From Yersinia hibernica (GTDB taxonomy: Bacteria; Pseudomonadota; Gammaproteobacteria; Enterobacterales; Enterobacteriaceae): DNA of 64,000 bases. A program made the translations under genes and the position numbers. Numbering within the stretch: the first letter of the stretch is position 1; every line of letters starts with the position of its first letter. Location of the stretch: assembly GCF_004124235.1 (NCBI RefSeq), contig NZ_CP032487.1, positions 3,472,001 to 3,536,000 on the forward strand, written 5' to 3'. The notes under the pieces were generated by a model. The model was not told the origin of the DNA. It was given only the letters and a program-made list of their open reading frames with translations, and ran no database searches. Of this stretch, positions 39,126 through 49,162 are shown one piece after another.

Positions 39126-40471
39126 GAATCTCTAATCCCCCAGAGCTCCATTTTCAATGCAGGGAAATCACCGGCAACATGCAGTGCAATAGCTCCTGCA
39201 TTGGAGATTTTGTCCCAAAACGGCCCATTCTTTATTAATTCAAAATAGACATACCCTGCGCTATACGGAATTTGCCGTGGTGGTACAGGCAAACGCTGCA
39301 ATTCCAAGCCAGGCAAGTGTGAGCGCACCAATTCATGTAACTGTTGAGGGGCGCTGATTTTTGTTTGCACTGAGAATTGGTGCTGTAATACATCCATTGG
39401 TAATTGCGCATGAACGGCCAATACCAGATTGGAGAATGAGCGTAATTCATTAGGCAGCACAGAGGCTGACCAAACGCCATTTCCTTTTGGTTCCAGCGCG
39501 ATCATCTGTCCTGCACGTACCAGGACCTGATTAAGCAACTCATGCACATCATCCACCAATGGGCGAATTGACGAGTAAAGTTTACCGTGATCGTATCCAG
39601 GAGCAGGGCGTGACCGGCGCGTTTTGGTGCGAATGAATGTAGATAACTCACCGGAAAACTTGGCTAGCTCCTGATATAACATGATCGGAGGCAGCTCAGG
39701 AATATTGCGCAGATGGTCGAGAACCGGCTCATATTTATTAAATATTTGCAGCAGTAAGTAATCGACAATTTCTGCGCTGGCGCTGGCTTTACCATCACTA
39801 TTTGATAAGCGTTTAGCCAACATATCTGCGCGCATTTTGACCAAGCCATTAAGATGCATCAGCCACTCTGACAACAGTGAACTTGCCGCATAACCCGTAA
39901 CCGGAGGAATATAATCCTCCAGATGTAGCAACACGCTGCCATCAGGTTGAATAGCTCTAACTTTGGTTAATGGCAGACCTATCCAAGACTCGGTCATTTC
40001 ATTTTCAGACACGAGTTTGAGACGTAACCGCGACAGTTGCACTGGCTTAGGCCCCTGGCGAATCGCGTTGGTATCGCTAAGGTTAGCTTCATAGGCGTAA
40101 AAACGTGCCAGTGAACTCATATCGTGTTCATCAAAAATAGTTTCATCGCTGTTATCTAAACGCAGTGGAACTGCCAAATAGATAAGCTTGCCCAAATGGT
40201 CAGCGGTGATGGTCAATGGCTCAGGTAATTCAGCATGGCCAGGGATGTCAAAAGGCGTGCCATCGGGTAATACACCCTTCCCAGAGCGCAAGACTAATTT
40301 GCCATAGGAGAGCGCTTCGCGATCAATTTCATATTGTGCGAATCCCCAAAAAAATGGAGTAATAGTTGCCGCTCTTTTATGGGCATAATATTCCAAGTAA
40401 CGCTCTTGCTGTTGAAAAAGTTGCGGGCGAAGAAAAAGCCCCTCACTCCAAACGACTTTGTTAGTTCTCAC
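39122..40471 (-). CDS. tssK: T6SS baseplate protein TssK
   Basis: 449 residues of the TssK family, the trimeric baseplate connector to the membrane complex. Typical N-terminus VVWSEGLFLRPQLFQQQERYLE and later blocks such as GFAQYEIDREAL and LPLTKVRAIQ. It overlaps tssL by four bases and follows tssJ by three bases, so the block is one transcript. Confidence 0.95.
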   Translation of the reverse strand: MRTNKVVWSEGLFLRPQLFQQQERYLEYYAHKRAATITPFFWGFAQYEIDREALSYGKLVLRSGKGVLPDGTPFDIPGHAELPEPLTITADHLGKLIYLAVPLRLDNSDETIFDEHDMSSLARFYAYEANLSDTNAIRQGPKPVQLSRLRLKLVSENEMTESWIGLPLTKVRAIQPDGSVLLHLEDYIPPVTGYAASSLLSEWLMHLNGLVKMRADMLAKRLSNSDGKASASAEIVDYLLLQIFNKYEPVLDHLRNIPELPPIMLYQELAKFSGELSTFIRTKTRRSRPAPGYDHGKLYSSIRPLVDDVHELLNQVLVRAGQMIALEPKGNGVWSASVLPNELRSFSNLVLAVHAQLPMDVLQHQFSVQTKISAPQQLHELVRSHLPGLELQRLPVPPRQIPYSAGYVYFELIKNGPFWDKISNAGAIALHVAGDFPALKMELWGIRDS

Positions 40472-40474
40472 GAC

Positions 40475-41014
40475 TTAATCCATTTTTTTAATTGATATTG
40501 ACAGGCGCTCAACACGCACTTCCACGATAGGATCGTGTTCTGTTTCCCCTGACCATAATTTTTTGTACCAGGGTTGCACGCGTTTCTTGGGTAACGGGTT
40601 AATAACCGCTTTCCAATCTGCCTGTTCAATTTCACGGTAAGCAGCAACAACGCCGATGGCAGTGACTTCACTGTTTGGCGTCAGCTCTATTTTTTTAGTC
40701 TCATTGGGTAGCATGATTCCGTCATATACTTTCTCCATCTGTTCCTTTAATGATGGTGTGTTTTCTTCGGTAATAGTGAAGAAATCACTCGACTTAAATT
40801 CATCCATGCTTTTAAGGGTATAAACCGAGATCCTTAATGGATTGGCTACACCTTTATTATTAGGATTGATATCTTTTGTCGTCGTCAGCTCAACCACCAG
40901 CTTCTCAACCGTTTCTGGTTGAGGCTTCGAGCTACATGCCATGACCAATAAAGTGGCTAACGCCACCACACAATATTGTGTAATCCGACTAAAACTACGG
41001 ATACTCTCTTTCAT
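40475..41014 (-). CDS. tssJ: T6SS outer-membrane lipoprotein TssJ
   Basis: Lipoprotein with the lipobox LVMAC near residue 27 after a signal peptide (MKESIRSFSRITQYCVVAL). The mature domain has the transthyretin-like fold of TssJ that binds TssM. The ATG at 41014 is chosen over a TTG at 41029, because AGG lies six to seven bases before it; it gives 179 residues. It is three bases from tssK. Confidence 0.93.
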   Translation of the reverse strand: MKESIRSFSRITQYCVVALATLLVMACSSKPQPETVEKLVVELTTTKDINPNNKGVANPLRISVYTLKSMDEFKSSDFFTITEENTPSLKEQMEKVYDGIMLPNETKKIELTPNSEVTAIGVVAAYREIEQADWKAVINPLPKKRVQPWYKKLWSGETEHDPIVEVRVERLSISIKKMD

Positions 41015-41200
41015 ACTCAGCCTAATCAAATAAAAACATTAAGCTTTATCCACAATAATATAGTCACTGCAGGGTTAATTATTTGGTCCAAACTCATACC
41101 ATGCCCCATTTTTACATCTATTGTGGATAAAGCCTGTACTGAGAGAACTTGCCACCGTTTAAAGTGGCAAGTTTAATATCTAAACTAAAGCAGCAATAAA

Positions 41201-41686
41201 TTAGCTCTGCTGGTTAGCTTTAACATCATAGTTAGCAGAAATAACGCCAGACTTATGGCCTTCAGCATTCTGCATAACGTAGTCTTGAGTCATCTTAGTG
41301 AATGAGAAACGAACTTCTTCACGTGGACGAGTTTCATCTTCCAGAGAACCAGCCATATCAACACGAGTGATGATCACATCAGTAAATTTGATAGTCAGGT
41401 ATTCCAATGGATCGCCACCAGCTTTACGCAGTACGAATTGGATATTCTTAATGTGTTTACCAAGCAAGCAGTAGCTTAATAAGTTCGGGCTAGCTTTATC
41501 GATATAATGCGTGAAGCAGAAATCGGAAACAGTTGCTTTACCTGAACCACCGCCTGAACCACTGTGCATATTAGAGTGCTGAGAAACATCCCATTTCCAA
41601 GCCAACACCTGAATTTCGTTTTTATGATTAGCATCTAAAGATTCGCCTTCGATACCATCAATTTTAATAAACATATCTTGCGCCAT
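41201..41686 (-). CDS. hcp: T6SS tube protein Hcp
   Basis: 161-residue ring-forming Hcp (TssD) that stacks into the inner tube. Conserved features include the MAQDMFIKIDGIEGES start, GSGGGSGKATVSDFCFTHY and YLTIKFTDVIITRVDM. The ATG at 41686 has AGAGGA six bases upstream; a longer frame from 41719 is not supported. No C-terminal extension is present. Confidence 0.96.
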   Translation of the reverse strand: MAQDMFIKIDGIEGESLDANHKNEIQVLAWKWDVSQHSNMHSGSGGGSGKATVSDFCFTHYIDKASPNLLSYCLLGKHIKNIQFVLRKAGGDPLEYLTIKFTDVIITRVDMAGSLEDETRPREEVRFSFTKMTQDYVMQNAEGHKSGVISANYDVKANQQS

Positions 41687-41719
41687 AATATTCCTCTCAA
41701 GCACTTTTGTTAATATCAC

Positions 41720-42009
41720 TCAATGTCGAACATCAAGTGTAGGAAGGCCCACGCAATAGTTACGAAAACACTTCCATTTCCTAGAAAAATAAGCATTACA
41801 AATAGTTTGTTATTGACTATTACAATACTTTACCTATAAAGGTCACTTTTACGTCACTCAATAAATTGGATGACGTAAGACCTCGTGCGATATACTGCAC
41901 GAAATTTAATTTTCACTTTTGATACGATAAATATAATTATATTTGCACCAATAGCCTGGAAACTGAAAATATCATTTCACAGCATCCAGATTAGGGTTAA
42001 TACATTAAA
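41720..42009. promoter_or_regulatory. Leader region of hcp with an 8-bp inverted repeat
   Basis: About 290 bp between tssC and hcp. It contains TTACGTCA (41849-41856) and TGACGTAA (41871-41878), an inverted repeat with a 14-bp spacer, and a TCGTGC/GCACGA hairpin at 41883-41902. There is no T-run, so these look more like an operator or an mRNA structure than a terminator. A separate hcp promoter is likely here. Confidence 0.45.
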
Positions 42010-43512
42010 TTACGCAACATCTTTCAGTGAAGGCAATTTAGCAACCATACGCAGTGACACAGTCAAACCTTCCAACTGGAAGTGAGGGCGTAGGAAGAAT
42101 TTCGCCTGGTAATAACCTGGGTTGCCTTCAACATCTTCAACAATAACTTCAGCCGCGGCCAGAGGACGACGTGCTTTAGTTTCGATGGAGGAGTTTGCCG
42201 GGTCACCATCAACATAGTTCATTACCCAGTCATTCAACCAGCGCTGCATTTCATCACGCTCTTTGAAAGTACCGATTTTATCGCGCACGATACATTTCAA
42301 ATAATGGGCGAAACGTGAACAGGCGAACAGGTACGGCAGACGCGCAGACAAGTTAGCGTTCGCAGTCGCATCAGCATCATAGTATTCCGCTGGTTTTTGC
42401 AGTGATTGCGCACCAATGAAAGCCGCGTAATCAGTATTTTTTCTGTGAACTAGTGGAATAAAGCCATTTTTTGCCAGTTCCGCTTCACGACGGTCAGAAA
42501 TAGCAATTTCTGTTGGGCATTTTATGTCAATTCCGCCATCATCGGTTGGGAATGTATGACAAGGTAGACCTTCAACCACCCCACCACTTTCCACACCACG
42601 AATCAGGGTACACCAGCCGTATTCTTTGAATGAACGGTTGATGTTAACAGCCATTGCATAAGCTGCGTTTGACCACACATATTTGCTGTGATCAGCACCA
42701 TCAGTCGTCTCTTCAAAATGGAAGGCATCTACCGGGTTAGTACGAATGCCGTATGGCAAACGTGCTAAGAAACGTGGCATAGCCAGACCAATATAGCGAG
42801 AGTCTTCAGACTGACGCAGTGAGTTCCATGCCGCATATTCAAGGTTCTGAGTGAATATTTTGGTTAAATCGCGCGGATTAGATAACTCCTGCCAAGATTC
42901 CATTTGCAGTACAGAAGGCGCAGCACCAGTAATAAATGGCACGTGTGCAGAAGCGGCAACCTTACCAATTGAAGCCAGCAAATCAACATCAGGTGCTGTG
43001 TGATCAAAGTAATAGTCTGCAACCAGGCAACCATAGGGTTCGCCCCCTAATTGGCCATACTCTTCTTCGTATACTTTTTTGAATAATGGACTCTGATCCC
43101 AAGCCACACCTTTATAACGCTTCATGTTACGGCGCAATTCATCTTTAGAGATGTCAAGGAAACGCAATCTTAACTTCTCATCAGTCTCAGTATTATTTAC
43201 TAAATAGTGCAGACCACGCCATGCACTTTCCAGAGACTGGAACTCCTGATGATGCAGAATCAGATTAATTTGTTCGGACAACTTGCTATCAATTTCAGCA
43301 ATAATCGAGGCAATGCTCTTATAAGCATCGTCTGAAACTGTTACTGAGTTAGCCAACGCCTGCTCTGCTAATGTTTTAACAGCACCTTCAACGGCAGCTT
43401 TGGTTTGCTCAGACTTCGCTTTGAATTCTTTGGTCAAAAGCGAATTAAAATCGCTATATTCAGTCGCGGTAGCTACGCTGGCTGATTTATTTTTTGCTTC
43501 TAAAGTAGACAT
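42010..43512 (-). CDS. tssC: T6SS contractile sheath large subunit TssC
   Basis: 500 residues (VipB/EvpB family). Conserved blocks include SLESAWRGLHYLV, FDHTAPDVDLLASIG, PRFLARLPYG and the C-terminal FFLRPHFQLEGLTVSLRMVAKLP. The ATG at 43512 follows GAGAAG; a TTG-started frame from 43533 adds nothing conserved. It is downstream of tssB with 23 nt between. Confidence 0.97.
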   Translation of the reverse strand: MSTLEAKNKSASVATATEYSDFNSLLTKEFKAKSEQTKAAVEGAVKTLAEQALANSVTVSDDAYKSIASIIAEIDSKLSEQINLILHHQEFQSLESAWRGLHYLVNNTETDEKLRLRFLDISKDELRRNMKRYKGVAWDQSPLFKKVYEEEYGQLGGEPYGCLVADYYFDHTAPDVDLLASIGKVAASAHVPFITGAAPSVLQMESWQELSNPRDLTKIFTQNLEYAAWNSLRQSEDSRYIGLAMPRFLARLPYGIRTNPVDAFHFEETTDGADHSKYVWSNAAYAMAVNINRSFKEYGWCTLIRGVESGGVVEGLPCHTFPTDDGGIDIKCPTEIAISDRREAELAKNGFIPLVHRKNTDYAAFIGAQSLQKPAEYYDADATANANLSARLPYLFACSRFAHYLKCIVRDKIGTFKERDEMQRWLNDWVMNYVDGDPANSSIETKARRPLAAAEVIVEDVEGNPGYYQAKFFLRPHFQLEGLTVSLRMVAKLPSLKDVA

Positions 43513-43535
43513 TATTCTTCTCTTCTTAATCAATC

Positions 43536-44060
43536 TTACTGCTGAGCATCAACAGCGGATTGCTCTGCTTTCGGTGCGGACGCCAGTGTTGCCAGTAATG
43601 ATTTATCTTTTAGAAGTTTCATTACCAATTCTTCTGCACCGGCCTTGCCATCCATATAGGTTTGCAAGTTAGCTAACTGGGTACGGGCATCTAACAATTG
43701 AGACAGAGAATCGACTTTCTTTGCGATTTCATCTGGAGAAAAGTCATTAAGACTCTCAAAAGTAATATCGACCATCAATTGCCCTTCACCTGTCAGCGTA
43801 TTTTTTACAGCGAATGCAACACGTGGTTTCATTGCCTTCATACGCTCATCGAAATTATCGATGTCAATATCAAGCAGCTTTCTATCCGCTACTGAAGGTA
43901 AAGGTTCAAGAGGTTTACCTGATAAATCAGCCAGGACACCCATTACGAATGGCAATTCAACTTTTTTCTCACTACCATATATTTCCACATCGTATTCAAT
44001 CTGTACGCGTGGTGCTCGGTTCCGAGCAATAAATTTTTGGGAATTACTTTTGCTAACCAT
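43536..44060 (-). CDS. tssB: T6SS contractile sheath small subunit TssB
   Basis: 174-residue VipA-family protein that forms the sheath with TssC. Typical RNRAPRVQIEYDVEIYGSEKKVELPFVMGVLADLSG near the N-terminus. It is the first tss gene after the embedded fimbrial operon on the same strand, about 100 bp downstream of the minor pilin gene, without an obvious terminator between, so some read-through from the fimbrial genes is possible. Confidence 0.97.
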   Translation of the reverse strand: MVSKSNSQKFIARNRAPRVQIEYDVEIYGSEKKVELPFVMGVLADLSGKPLEPLPSVADRKLLDIDIDNFDERMKAMKPRVAFAVKNTLTGEGQLMVDITFESLNDFSPDEIAKKVDSLSQLLDARTQLANLQTYMDGKAGAEELVMKLLKDKSLLATLASAPKAEQSAVDAQQ

Positions 44061-44164
44061 ATGTGCCTTTTATTCAAAAAATAGTGTAAATATCATCAGG
44101 AAATAAACATCCTGAATCGCTATTGGAGAGGTCAAATGTAAAAGTAATATTTAACCGTTTCCCC

Positions 44165-44767
44165 CTACTTATAAACCAACTCAATACCTGCAGTTGTTCT
44201 AACCTGCCCAGGGGTTACCGTATTAGTACCTTTTGCATAATAACCCGCTAAAAAATAGTGAGTGACATCTTCACCTAAACTGGAAATAACATATTCCTGT
44301 ACACTATTTTCATCGCCAACTACCATTTGTTGCCCTGCAGCTTTACTTAATCTTATTTGCGCATTTTTGCTAAAATCAACACCAAGCTCATTTTGCAAAT
44401 TTCCGGTTGTTGCATCCGGCATCGTGCCACCTGCGCCGATAAAACGTAATGATACCGTTCTATTGACCGGACATTTCCTCAGTGCAATTTGAAATTGCTG
44501 TTTGCCCGCTTCTGTTTTGTCAGTTTTTAATTCGGTTACCGACAAAGTTGGTAATAAAACTGCCTCTGAAGACGAGCCATCATTAATACTGATTTCACAG
44601 GTATCTTCCAAATACTCACCGGTAAATGAAACCTGAACTTTACAATCTGCCATTCCAGCACATGAACTAGCTGCCTGAGCGGGCTGACGTGCTATAAAAG
44701 CCACAATCAGCAATAGCAAAAACGAGATAAATATCACTACAACATTACTTTTTAACCACGAAGACAT
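44165..44767 (-). CDS. Fimbrial (minor) subunit
   Basis: 200-residue pilin-like protein with an N-terminal hydrophobic segment (residues 8-26), a conserved Cys pair with SFTGEYLEDTCEISI, and a C-terminal strand ending in VYK that would donate to the chaperone/usher. It resembles type-1-like minor subunits. It overlaps the usher gene by 16 bases and is the last gene of the fimbrial operon, with tssB next. Confidence 0.85.
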   Translation of the reverse strand: MSSWLKSNVVVIFISFLLLLIVAFIARQPAQAASSCAGMADCKVQVSFTGEYLEDTCEISINDGSSSEAVLLPTLSVTELKTDKTEAGKQQFQIALRKCPVNRTVSLRFIGAGGTMPDATTGNLQNELGVDFSKNAQIRLSKAAGQQMVVGDENSVQEYVISSLGEDVTHYFLAGYYAKGTNTVTPGQVRTTAGIELVYK

Positions 44768-47424
44768 ACGACCTCCAACTGCGTTATTTGAGTGCTTTCT
44801 GTCTTCGCTTTAGTGTTCGCTTCCGTGCCTGAATGAATACGGCATTTATCTTTACCGCCATTCCTGATGACATTCAGTGGTTGTGATCCTGGCCCCCAAC
44901 CTCGAATAAATGCCATCCCACCTTGCCCAACAATTCCCAGACTCGCCCCATCTGCATCCAATAAATCAGTCCCTATTGGGAGATACTCATTGTTTTCATC
45001 CTTAACAATCAGCATCAATGGATGACCAGTAATGGTTTTCATCTTGACGGGAATCATTGCTCCTGTTCTCGGTATAACCGTTTTTTCACTCTCCAGTATG
45101 TCAACCGATTCAGGTAAATCTTTGTAATCAATGGCAACTGTATTTTCGCGGTATGCTGTCATCGACGGCATAATGGCATACCCACGACTATCAATCTTCG
45201 CCCCGCGACCGTTATACAACTTAGCGCCAGCCGCCCCCTCGGCATGTACGATGGCAAATGGTGCTTCGCCAAGCCGTGGGCCAAGTGTCAATCCACCTTG
45301 GTGAGCCACCAAGCTGCCATTGGCTGATGCTGATAATTGGCGCGACGAGCCATTATTAACTGATGCGGTCATACCATACCGACCCACTCCAGACTGGTAA
45401 CTCATGTTGCCCGTCACCGTTTTACTCGACGCAGTTTCACTCTGATTGCTATAGGATGTCCCGACGCCGTAAGAGAACTCACTCTGGTCACCCTGATTAC
45501 CACTAGCATTCATCTGAACCAATGTATTTCCTGCATCATCACGACTAGCCATAGAATACAATGAGTTAAATAATGGCTTTTTCGTTATGGTGCCCCCCAA
45601 CGGAATACTAATTGAGGCCATATAACTGTTTTGATACTCATTACTATTACTATTGTTGCTGTAGCTGCTGCTGCCGTTACTGGTTCGCATTGCTGTCAGT
45701 GCATAAGAGAAATAACGCAGTGAATGATTAAAGGTCACTGCATACTGCTGCGAAGCATTCTCATTTCCCCAATAACTGTAAAAGCTACTGTTCAAGTTAA
45801 CCGCCATATTGTCCGCTACACGTTGCGAAACATTCACTGACAGACGGTTACGGGTACGAAAACCAATATCGTCGCTACCATTAGAGCTGCCATAGTGATC
45901 CAGACTCGCTTCTCTAAAAGTATAAAACCCGTGGGATGAGTACCGATAAGCCGCTAAGGTCAAGTTGGTATCGGTCTCACCTACATATTTTGTATAGTCA
46001 ATTTTGTAACTATTACCGGATGAACGTTGGTCATCAGCTAACTCACTTCTGGCGTGGGTGACATCAAATGAAACACCGCCCACTGGAGTATTAAATGCAT
46101 TACCTACCCCCACCGAACTGTAGTTTTCGGCTAATTGTGCCCCGCCATACAGCGTATATGTATTGCCCAAACCGTAATGATATGCCCCTTGAACAATAGC
46201 CGGATGCGCATCTATGGTACTGTCATTTAATTGGCCAACGGCTATACCGAACTGGGATACACCTTGGTAAAGCAACATGGGCGGTGCTGAAAACGGAATT
46301 CGTTGACTACGGGTGCGACCATCAGATTCAGTCACCGTCATCTCCAAATCACCACCGTAAGACATGGTGCCGATATCATTCAGTTCAAATGCACCCGGCG
46401 TCACTACCGTTTCATATATTGTTTGCCCCCGCTGAGTCACTGTGACTCTGGCGTTAGTTTCCGCCACTCCCCGTATCACAGGAGAATAATTGCGAATCCC
46501 TTCGGCTAACATCCGGTTGTCTGACGCCAACTGCACACCACGTAAGCCGAAAGTATCAAATAAATTACCTTGGGTATCACTGTCACCTAACGTTAATTGG
46601 CTCTTCAATGAAGTTACATCCGTGGCAGCAAAACCATACAAATTTTGTGTACGCATACCGCCGGAGTTTGTCCAACTGGTATTAAGGCGTTTTCTTAACC
46701 GCCACTCACCAATGTTGGCTCCGGTAATTAAACCGATATTGCCGATATATGAATTCGACTTTGTCCCGCTGTCGTTACCACCATTAAAAACACTATAAAT
46801 GTTGCTGTTATAATCTAAAAAACCTACCGGCGCTCCCGCATCCCACAAGTTGGAATTTATATAGCCGCGCGGATTTTTGACTAAATTAAACTGTGGCACC
46901 GTGATTAAAAGTTCAAAATCCCCTGAGTCATAACGTATAGCGCTGTCTTTAATTAAATCTTTTAAGTTGTAACACTGATCTCTTGCAGCTTCTTTTGCTG
47001 TATCAGATATTTTTTTCGAACCATCCAGTTCAAATTTTAGACCTAACTCATCAAGCTGTTCCAATGTAAAACAAGGTTCAGCGGTCGACTCACCTGCAAT
47101 GGATTCGAAGCGAATATTATACTTTCCGCGCACCTTACCATTTATAGAAACCATCACATTATAAACACCAGGTGACACTGGGTTTTCATTCATAAACCGC
47201 GCAACATCCACCCCTGCCCCATGAATAAAATCAGCATTAAACTCAACGGCTGTAATTTCAGGCTCATTACTTTCATTCACCGATGGTGCAGCTATAACAA
47301 TCTTATTTAAGAAAAAAATCGCAGTTAAGATCGTAACCCAAAATCTCAGAAAATATTTGTAGGGTAAATTCACTAATTTATTAATTCTATTTTGTAAGTA
47401 GCGCATCATACATGAATGATTCAT
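44752..47424 (-). CDS. Fimbrial outer-membrane usher
   Basis: Usher of the PapC/FimD family, 890 residues from the ATG at 47424 (GGGAG lies upstream). It has an N-terminal periplasmic domain (EFNADFIHGAGVDVARFM), a 24-stranded barrel with plug (YSPVIRGVAETNARVTV, TPGAFELND), and C-terminal domains (GQGGMAFIRGWG). The signal region is unusually long, so translation may start at an internal Met. Confidence 0.93.
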   Translation of the reverse strand: MNHSCMMRYLQNRINKLVNLPYKYFLRFWVTILTAIFFLNKIVIAAPSVNESNEPEITAVEFNADFIHGAGVDVARFMNENPVSPGVYNVMVSINGKVRGKYNIRFESIAGESTAEPCFTLEQLDELGLKFELDGSKKISDTAKEAARDQCYNLKDLIKDSAIRYDSGDFELLITVPQFNLVKNPRGYINSNLWDAGAPVGFLDYNSNIYSVFNGGNDSGTKSNSYIGNIGLITGANIGEWRLRKRLNTSWTNSGGMRTQNLYGFAATDVTSLKSQLTLGDSDTQGNLFDTFGLRGVQLASDNRMLAEGIRNYSPVIRGVAETNARVTVTQRGQTIYETVVTPGAFELNDIGTMSYGGDLEMTVTESDGRTRSQRIPFSAPPMLLYQGVSQFGIAVGQLNDSTIDAHPAIVQGAYHYGLGNTYTLYGGAQLAENYSSVGVGNAFNTPVGGVSFDVTHARSELADDQRSSGNSYKIDYTKYVGETDTNLTLAAYRYSSHGFYTFREASLDHYGSSNGSDDIGFRTRNRLSVNVSQRVADNMAVNLNSSFYSYWGNENASQQYAVTFNHSLRYFSYALTAMRTSNGSSSYSNNSNSNEYQNSYMASISIPLGGTITKKPLFNSLYSMASRDDAGNTLVQMNASGNQGDQSEFSYGVGTSYSNQSETASSKTVTGNMSYQSGVGRYGMTASVNNGSSRQLSASANGSLVAHQGGLTLGPRLGEAPFAIVHAEGAAGAKLYNGRGAKIDSRGYAIMPSMTAYRENTVAIDYKDLPESVDILESEKTVIPRTGAMIPVKMKTITGHPLMLIVKDENNEYLPIGTDLLDADGASLGIVGQGGMAFIRGWGPGSQPLNVIRNGGKDKCRIHSGTEANTKAKTESTQITQLEVVCLRG

Positions 47425-47521
47425 GAGCAAAAGCTCCCTGTAATACCAACGGATTACCATCTATTTGATGGCAAGAGCCTCAGATTCCTATCCGACATGC
47501 TCACCTTGCGAACGAAGATAT

Positions 47522-48274
47522 TTATTGTTTTGTAACAATCACTCCTTTGCCTTGAACAAAGGACAAATTCTCTTCAACCGCTGCGCCGTAATCATTTAAT
47601 AATTTGTAGTTCATAGCAGAAATGCCAGAAACTTTATTCTTAGGATAAAATACCAATGTTGAATGTGGTGCCAACATCTCTGTATTCAGATCCACTTTTT
47701 TTCCACCCGCAACCACATCGCCGGAGTCAAAGGAAAAATAATAAGGCGTCGGATTTGTTACTTTCACACCCTGGCCTTTTTGATTGTCATTAATCAATTC
47801 CCATTGCAGCTTTTCTTTTTGTTGTCCGCTATTACTATCTAAAGCTGTTGGACGATAGAAAATTTTAATCCGGGTACGAAAAGCTAATTCAAGTTTATTT
47901 TTATCACTACTCTCTTTTTGAACTGCCGGTATTTCTAACATGTTAAACCAAAATACGGATTCTTTATCCTGTGGTAGTGCCATACCATTATAAATCATAC
48001 GTACACTCTGCCCTTTACCACCCTCAACACGAAATACGGGAGGAGTGACCATAAAGGGGGTCTTTACATCATTAATTTTGGTATTACTGCTGCCATCATC
48101 AACCCATACTTGTACTAAAGCTGGTTCCGCGCCTTTATTATTAGTACGTATGTTGACTTCTTTTTGATCGGCAGGGAATATCACACGTGTGCCGCTTATT
48201 GTCATTGCTGCATGCGCTGGGATACTGCTAGCAATCAGCGACAAACATAAAATAATTGATTTATAGAACATCAT
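47522..48274 (-). CDS. Periplasmic fimbrial chaperone (PapD family)
   Basis: 250-residue PapD-like chaperone with a signal peptide cleaved after AHA, an N-terminal Ig-like domain (TRVIFPADQKEVNIRTNN, ESVFWFNMLEIP), and a C-terminal domain. It belongs to the short F1-G1 loop group by eye. It stabilises subunits and hands them to the usher gene downstream. Confidence 0.95.
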   Translation of the reverse strand: MMFYKSIILCLSLIASSIPAHAAMTISGTRVIFPADQKEVNIRTNNKGAEPALVQVWVDDGSSNTKINDVKTPFMVTPPVFRVEGGKGQSVRMIYNGMALPQDKESVFWFNMLEIPAVQKESSDKNKLELAFRTRIKIFYRPTALDSNSGQQKEKLQWELINDNQKGQGVKVTNPTPYYFSFDSGDVVAGGKKVDLNTEMLAPHSTLVFYPKNKVSGISAMNYKLLNDYGAAVEENLSFVQGKGVIVTKQ

Positions 48275-48363
48275 ATTACCAAATAATAAGTTAGAGCTAG
48301 AAACTCAGTGGTACAAACCATTAGTCGAAACCTATTTAACAACAATTTGTTGTTATTTTCGGC

Positions 48364-48393
48364 TTTGCGACCCGATTAAGATCGGGCCGCAAA
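48364..48393 (-). promoter_or_regulatory. Intergenic hairpin between pilin and chaperone genes
   Basis: TTTGCG-A-CCCGAT and ATCGGG-C-CGCAAA form a 12-bp stem with one mismatch and a TAAG loop. No T-run follows, so it probably lowers transcription into, or stabilises, the abundant pilin message, as in other fimbrial operons. Confidence 0.55.
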
Positions 48394-48413
48394 CCTATCG
48401 CCCAACAGGGTGA

Positions 48414-48965
48414 TTAGTTGTATGCCAGTACGTATTGAACTTTAGCAGTTACAACACCTGGAGTTGTTGCAGCTGTTGCATAGTAACCACCAGCATAAGA
48501 CAGAGTGGTTGTACCAAGCTCATTCTCATCAGCACCATGGATCACAGCAAAATCTTCACCAGTATCACCCACACGGATCTGAGAGTTGTTGCTCAGATTA
48601 TACAGGCGTACTTCAGCTTGAGTTGCTGCATCAGTAACTGCGCTGTTGGTCAGGTTACCGGTAGTCGAGTTAACACCGTCACTGTTAATTGCTTCGAAGT
48701 GAGCTGCAACCTTAGTTACAGTTTTCGGGCAGTCAATTACTGAGATAGTGAAGTTAGTAGAACCCGCTTCTTGACCTGTAGCTGCCAAGCTTTTAATTGA
48801 CAGTGTTGGCAGGTCGACTACTACATTTTCTGTACCAGGAGCAATCTGGCAAGTTTCATTAATCAGTTTACCATTGAAGGTAACAGTACCATTAGTTGCA
48901 GCAAAAGCAGTTGTTGAAGAAACAGCCAAAGCCAGAGCACATACTGCCAGATTTACTTTACGCAT
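48414..48965 (-). CDS. Major fimbrial subunit (pilin)
   Basis: 183 residues from the ATG at 48965; the ATG at 48974 abuts the AAAGG and is too close. Signal peptide cleaved after AFA. A Cys pair (INETCQIA, SVIDCPKT) and C-terminal strand VQYVLAYN fit a type-1-like pilin. First gene of the fimbrial operon, divergent from nothing but downstream of clpV on the same strand. Confidence 0.92.
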   Translation of the reverse strand: MRKVNLAVCALALAVSSTTAFAATNGTVTFNGKLINETCQIAPGTENVVVDLPTLSIKSLAATGQEAGSTNFTISVIDCPKTVTKVAAHFEAINSDGVNSTTGNLTNSAVTDAATQAEVRLYNLSNNSQIRVGDTGEDFAVIHGADENELGTTTLSYAGGYYATAATTPGVVTAKVQYVLAYN

Positions 48966-49162
48966 TACTTTCATCCTTTAGATTACTTTCCAAAAAAAAT
49001 ATTATTAATTAAACACATATATAGTTAATACCTGTATAGACTAAGAACAGATATGACCTATCCTTCTTTGTTTTTCATTTATAGATGAAAAAACAAATAT
49101 TTAGTTAGATAAAAAACACAATCAAAATAGAATTAAGATGATTATTTTTATCCTTTACAACA

